DNA of 7,225 bases, taken from assembly GCA_030650265.1 (NCBI GenBank), contig JAUSEJ010000727.1, positions 1-7,225 of the forward strand. The letters run 5' to 3'. Shown piece after piece: positions 4,792 to 7,225 of this stretch (position 1 is its first letter; each line of letters begins with the position of its first letter). The notes beneath the pieces were generated by a model. The model searched no databases and had not been told where the DNA came from. It saw only the letters and a program-made list of their open reading frames with translations. Made by a program: the position numbers and the translations under genes. Source of the stretch: Dehalococcoidia bacterium (GTDB lineage: Bacteria > Chloroflexota > Dehalococcoidia > JACPQF01).

Positions 4792-4845
4792 ATAAATAGA
4801 TTGGTGGGCCTATGGGGTAACACCCTTTGTTTGGGAGGTCGGCAG

Positions 4846-5574
4846 ATGAAAAAGTGGCTGGTGGTAGCGGGAATAGGTGTGCTGGCGTTGCTTGTCTCCG
4901 GTGGTCTGGTGGGTATGGTCCTGGCAGCGGGTCCCACGGATGGCAAGAGTGGGATACAACAGACTTTCATTAGCAAGTTGGCCAAGGTTCTCGGCATCCA
5001 GGAGGACCAGCTTAAGAAGGGCATCACGCAGGCTCAGAACGAGATGGTCGACGATGCCTTGAAGGCCGGTAAGTTGAATCAAGATCAGGCGAATAAAATG
5101 AAGGATCGCATTGGCAAGGGCGGCAATTGGGGAGCGCCGAGCATGCGTCCCCCGAAGGGGCGCCAGAACATGCATCCACCGATGGGTCCTAATGGTAAGC
5201 CCAATACTCCCTCAATGCCCGGGGCAAATGGCCGCCAGTTTATGATGCCCGGGATGCAGAACTTTATGAAGACGGCCACAGACTTCCTTGGCATGAAGCC
5301 GGCCGATTTGATGGCCGAGATGAGACAAGGCAAGACGCTGGCCCAAATCGCCAAGGATCACGGCAAGTCAGTAGTGGATTTGAAGAACAAGCTAGTGACC
5401 GACGCGCAGACGAAGATCGACGAGGCAGCGACAAAGGGCACCATAACCAAAGACAAGGCCGCCGAGTTGAAAAAGACCCTTGGCGATCAGGCCGACAAGT
5501 TCCTCAACAGTAGCATGCAGGACAAATGGCATATGATGCCGAAGAAGCCGGCCCCAAGCGCTGGCAAGAGCTAA
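4846..5574 (+). CDS. Exported Met-rich protein with two related helical repeats (DUF2680-like)
   Basis: A 242-residue secreted or surface protein. Residues 1-28 form a classical signal peptide (MKKWLVVAGIG, hydrophobic core, then VLAAG). Two related helical units follow: about 41-89 (FISKLAKVLGIQEDQLKKGI through AGKLNQDQANKMKDRI) and about 140-215 (FLGMKPADLMAEMRQGKTLA, then TKGTITKDKAAELKKTL). Both share the pattern leucine-glycine, then D-x-L, then a (K/T)GxxxxDxAxxxK helix. Between them lies a Pro/Gly/Asn/Met linker (about 98-139) with nine methionines and H110, and the C terminus has MQDKWHMMPKKP. The unit resembles DUF2680-type domains of exported proteins of unknown function. GGGAGG (4833-4838) sits seven bases before ATG 4846; an in-frame upstream extension from 4777 would spoil the signal peptide. 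Met/His enrichment, echoed by the 89-residue protein upstream, makes envelope metal handling possible. A cell-surface structural role is equally open. Confidence 0.82.
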   Translation: MKKWLVVAGIGVLALLVSGGLVGMVLAAGPTDGKSGIQQTFISKLAKVLGIQEDQLKKGITQAQNEMVDDALKAGKLNQDQANKMKDRIGKGGNWGAPSMRPPKGRQNMHPPMGPNGKPNTPSMPGANGRQFMMPGMQNFMKTATDFLGMKPADLMAEMRQGKTLAQIAKDHGKSVVDLKNKLVTDAQTKIDEAATKGTITKDKAAELKKTLGDQADKFLNSSMQDKWHMMPKKPAPSAGKS

Positions 5575-5624
5575 GCACTCGCGCTTGAACAGGCACTTCA
5601 ATGGCGAATGGTCACGAGATGTGC

Positions 5625-5658
5625 CAATCCGGGGCAGTCGATGGGCTGCCCCGGATTG
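5625..5658 (+). terminator. 13-bp perfect hairpin without a T tract, likely transcript end
   Basis: CAATCCGGGGCAG (5625-5637) pairs perfectly with CTGCCCCGGATTG (5646-5658) around an eight-base loop. It lies 50 bp after the DUF2680-like gene and before the toxin-antitoxin promoter, where a terminator is expected. No T run follows on either strand, so it may be a Rho-dependent or stem-only terminator or a stability element. Confidence 0.5.
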
Positions 5659-5724
5659 CCTGTCTCCGGGTCGTGCTTCATGTGCATGCCATGGGACACC
5701 GATGGCCAAGTGCTATTTGAGTTG

Positions 5725-5754
5725 TTGACTGATTGGCCTCGGCCTTGCTATACT
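5725..5754 (+). promoter_or_regulatory. Promoter of the toxin-antitoxin operon
   Basis: TTGACT (5725-5730) and TATACT (5749-5754) are separated by 18 bp, each five of six. TGC in front of the -10 adds an extended element. The nine bases TGCTATACT also occur at 2032-2040. Small inverted TGACT/AGTCA repeats (5726-5730, 5755-5759) flank the promoter core and could be part of an autoregulation operator, but they are short. Confidence 0.65.
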
Positions 5755-5783
5755 AGTCATGTCCGGGCGAGGAGGATATGGCG

Positions 5784-6074
5784 ATGACCAAGAATCTAAG
5801 GGCAATTGATATTAGCGATAGTCCTGACCTGCTGCGGGTTGTCGAGGAAGTGCAAGCGACTCACGAGCCCCGTTTGCTACGGCGAAAGAGTGAGGATGTT
5901 GCGATCATCACGCCACTCAGACCCCGAAAACGGACGCGGATAAAAGGCAGGCCGATTAGGCGAGATGATCCGCTATGGAACATTGTCGGGATAGGCCGTT
6001 CATCAGGTCCGACTGACGTCTCCGTGAATAAGCATAAGTACCTCGCCGAGGCCTACACACCCAGACCCGAATGA
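5784..6074 (+). CDS. VapB/Phd-like antitoxin
   Basis: A 96-residue protein from ATG 5784 (MTKNLRAIDISDSPDLLRVV). The N-terminal 50 residues resemble Phd/YefM-type antitoxin DNA-binding domains: an IDISDSPDLLRVVEEV helix, then EPRLLRRKSEDVAIITPL. A basic linker (RPRKRTRIKGRPIRR) leads to a C-terminal tail, DDPLWNIVGIGRSSGPTDVS and NKHKYLAEAY, of the type that wraps around a PIN toxin. ATG 5784 is preferred over ATG 5778 because GAGGAGG (5769-5775) is eight bases from the former and only two from the latter. It ends in an ATGA overlap with the toxin, so the genes are co-translated. Antitoxins of this class normally bind their own promoter together with the toxin; that is inferred here. Confidence 0.82.
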   Translation: MTKNLRAIDISDSPDLLRVVEEVQATHEPRLLRRKSEDVAIITPLRPRKRTRIKGRPIRRDDPLWNIVGIGRSSGPTDVSVNKHKYLAEAYTPRPE

Positions 6075-6505
6075 GATCTTCCTCACTATTGCCTTCTCGT
6101 CGCGCCTTGGTCGATAGCTCGGCCTACTTTGCTCTGACCGACCCGCGGGATATCAGGCACGGATATTCTTTGCAAGCGCGGGAGCGGCTGATTAACGAGC
6201 GTTGGAACGTGTTGACCACGAACTTCCTCCTTGCCGAGACCCACGCCTTACTGCTAACCAGGCTCGGTAGAGACACGGCGGCTAGAGTGCTTCGGGAGAT
6301 TGACCGGAGCGCGACTACCGTGATTCGCATCACTCGTGATGACGAGCTACGAGCTCGACAGATTATTGACGAGTATGTAGACAAGGACTTCTCTTTAGTC
6401 GATGCCACAAGTTTCGCCGTCATGGAACGTCTCAGCGTCTCTTTCGCCTTTGCCTTTGACCGACACTTCGTGCAATTCGGTTTTCAGCTTCTTAATCCAC
6501 TTTGA
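6071..6505 (+). CDS. PIN-domain toxin, VapC-like ribonuclease
   Basis: A 144-residue PIN-domain protein, normal VapC length. The four acidic positions expected for the Mg2+-dependent RNase site are visible: D15 (ALVDSSAYFAL), E56 (TNFLLAETHALLL), D111 (DFSLVDATSFAVM) and D130 (FAFDRHF). Known VapC toxins cut tRNA or rRNA; the target here cannot be told. ATG 6071 overlaps the antitoxin stop as ATGA, and there is no independent ribosome binding site, so synthesis should depend on antitoxin translation. All catalytic residues and the fold motifs are present, so the toxin looks intact. Confidence 0.9.
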   Translation: MRSSSLLPSRRALVDSSAYFALTDPRDIRHGYSLQARERLINERWNVLTTNFLLAETHALLLTRLGRDTAARVLREIDRSATTVIRITRDDELRARQIIDEYVDKDFSLVDATSFAVMERLSVSFAFAFDRHFVQFGFQLLNPL

Positions 6506-6554
6506 TGAAGGTTACTTTCGATTCCAGTACTAAGAGGGCTCTTGCTGTCTTCGC

Positions 6555-6827
6555 CTACTCTCCGCCTCGCGGGCGCTTGAACACATAATCTAAACCTTCA
6601 AACCCGACAAGTTCCCACCCAATCTCCCCCAGCGCATCAAGAAAGTCAGGTGGGAAGAATACGTTATCGACAAATATGCTTCCATCCTTTACCACTTTCG
6701 ACTTGCTCTGTGGAAACACCTTGCTGAGGTATTGAGTTGTTGCCAACTGCTCGCTCGATCCTACCCACAAGATTCTTCTGGAATTGGAAGAGGGGCTCCA
6801 GCAACGAAGATACTCCCACCTAACCAT
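6555..6827 (-). CDS. Small DUF4177-like protein, function unknown
   Basis: A 90-residue soluble protein. It opens MVRWEYLRCW and closes LDALGEIGWELVGFEGLDYV followed by FKRP. A WEY opening and a GWELVG motif ending in FKRP are the hallmarks of DUF4177-type proteins, whose function is unknown. The middle (about 20-60) is longer than in the minimal 55-60 residue members. GGGAGG (6839-6834) lies six bases before ATG 6827, and an extended -10 is just upstream, so it looks like a real, separately transcribed gene. It is convergent with the toxin gene across a 49-bp gap in which I see no strong terminator. Confidence 0.7.
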   Translation of the reverse strand: MVRWEYLRCWSPSSNSRRILWVGSSEQLATTQYLSKVFPQSKSKVVKDGSIFVDNVFFPPDFLDALGEIGWELVGFEGLDYVFKRPRGGE

Positions 6828-6856
6828 CTTTCGCCTCCCGCCTAAGTTTTGGTCTT

Positions 6857-6865
6857 ATCATACCA
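6857..6865 (-). promoter_or_regulatory. Extended -10 promoter of the DUF4177-like gene
   Basis: On the minus strand TGGTATGAT (6865-6857) combines a TGn element with a five-of-six -10. A weak TTTACG lies 15 bp upstream. The predicted start near 6850 leaves a leader of about 23 nt. Confidence 0.5.
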
Positions 6866-6982
6866 CACGTAGCAAGCCGTAAAGAGCACAGATGGCAACA
6901 CTGTGTCTAGCTTGGGAGCCAGAGGAACCGAAAAGGGTCGTGAGATGGCCGTACTGGTCGACGTCACGCTGTCTGAACCGCG

Positions 6983-7125
6983 GATTACGCTGATGGCGCA
7001 GATGACGCTGATTATTGCCACCCAGCCAGGAATGAATTGGCCTTCTGCAATCCGCATCGGTCAAATACGCGATTCGTCGTCGACCAAACGAAGCTAATCT
7101 GCGCAATCCAATAATCAGCGTAATC
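6983..7125. repeat. Inverted pair of degenerate 9-bp GATnnCGCn arrays
   Basis: The left arm reads GATTACGCT, GATGGCGCA, GATGACGCT, GATTATTGC at 6983-7018. The right arm, read on the minus strand from 7125 to 7092, gives GATTACGCT, GATTATTG, GATTGCGCA, GATTAGCT. ACGCTGATTATTG (7005-7017) is an exact inverted match of 7109-7121, and 16 of 17 bases match over 7001-7017 against 7125-7109. The arms are about 73 bp apart. This looks like a dispersed non-coding repeat of the kind seen between genes in several environmental phyla; family assignment is not possible by eye. Confidence 0.65.
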
Positions 7126-7155
7126 CGGTGCGCCAGGATAAGCCTGACTAACCTT

Positions 7156-7175
7156 GTAAACTGAAAGGAGTTTAC
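7156..7175. repeat. Small hairpin and flanking direct repeat near the right edge
   Basis: GTAAACT (7156-7162) and AGTTTAC (7169-7175) form a 7-bp stem around GAAAGG. The 8-mer ACCTTGTA occurs on both sides (7151-7158 and 7174-7181). It could be a leader structure for a gene beyond the window, since AAAGGAG lies across the loop and the 3' arm; no start codon follows usefully. Confidence 0.4.
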
Positions 7176-7225
7176 CTTGTAGTTGCCCGTTTGACAAGTA
7201 GCGGAACGAGCGTGAGTTGGAGTAA

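Larger units (their letters stand above)
6866..7225. other. Intergenic repeat-rich stretch without a supported gene
   Basis: About 360 bases with no reading frame that has both a ribosome binding site and protein-like composition. Open frames here are byproducts of the GATnnCGCn repeats. It contains the inverted repeat arrays (6983-7125) and a small hairpin near the right edge (7156-7175). Confidence 0.6.

Noticed and set aside
5778..5783. Antitoxin start at the first ATG (5778)
   Set aside because: Only two bases separate it from the Shine-Dalgarno sequence; the ATG at 5784 has an eight-base spacing. The difference is two residues.
6955..7086. TGGTCGACG / CGTCGACCA inverted repeat flanking the left array
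   Set aside because: It is centred on the palindrome GTCGAC, is not nested with the 9-bp arrays, and a 9-mer match in several hundred bases can occur by chance.
6983..7125. CRISPR array
   Set aside because: Units are 9 bp, degenerate, without spacers and in inverted orientation, unlike CRISPR repeats.
7012..7197. A 61-codon frame on the minus strand (SNGQLQGKLLSVYKV...)
   Set aside because: It is largely the translation of the GATnnCGCn repeat, starts at TTG without a ribosome binding site and matches no family I know.

Overview
The window is bacterial chromosome with mixed content. It holds a partial insertion sequence at the left edge, a block of thiol-redox and envelope-signalling genes in the middle, and a type II toxin-antitoxin pair, one small gene and a repeat-rich spacer at the right. 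GC content looks like the mid-50s by eye. The gene style suggests an environmental, possibly anaerobic bacterium, with Chloroflexota (Dehalococcoidia-like) a reasonable guess: exported helical Met-rich proteins, a VapB-like antitoxin ending in TDVSVNKHKYLAEAY, and an MRQIHTRF-type transposase start. No rRNA, tRNA or marker gene fixes the taxonomy.

Layout. Positions 1-113 (minus) hold the first 37 codons of a probable IS transposase. Its ribosome binding site lies in a perfect 10-bp hairpin. Next to the likely IS end is a near-consensus promoter (192-220) reading towards a small FmdB-type zinc-ribbon protein (367-594). A gene-free stretch (595-930) ends in a good intrinsic terminator and is followed by ccdA (931-1644, TTG start), the thiol-disulfide electron carrier of the membrane. 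Convergent to ccdA, and sharing a CTAG at the stop codons, is a glutaredoxin gene (1641-1880, minus). Its first active-site cysteine codon is an in-frame UGA, so it reads T-P-T-U-P-Y-C. This is the main discovery candidate: a probable selenocysteine glutaredoxin, with a plausible bacterial SECIS hairpin downstream of the UGA.

A divergent regulatory region follows. A consensus-like promoter (1944-1972) fires left into the glutaredoxin gene. An extended -10 promoter (2032-2040) with an 11-bp-phased CTTCACAG direct repeat fires right into a short exported Met/Cys/His-rich protein (2076-2345). After a strong terminator (2446-2476) comes a two-component operon: an OmpR/PhoB-family response regulator (2589-3284) and an overlapping sensor kinase (3277-4728). 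The kinase has an unusual Gly/His-rich insertion in its ATPase domain. It is followed by an exported, Met-rich, internally duplicated helical protein (4846-5574). My inference is that the two-component system controls the flanking Met-rich envelope proteins in response to a metal or redox stress, and that CcdA and the glutaredoxin belong to the same thiol-redox theme. Only the gene families and motifs are seen directly; the shared function is not.

From 5725 onward a promoter drives a VapB/Phd-like antitoxin (5784-6074) and a PIN-domain VapC-like toxin (6071-6505), joined by an ATGA overlap. A small gene on the minus strand (6555-6827) ends in a DUF4177-like GWELVG motif. The last 385 bases contain no convincing gene. 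They hold the promoter of that minus-strand gene and an inverted pair of degenerate 9-bp GATnnCGCn arrays.
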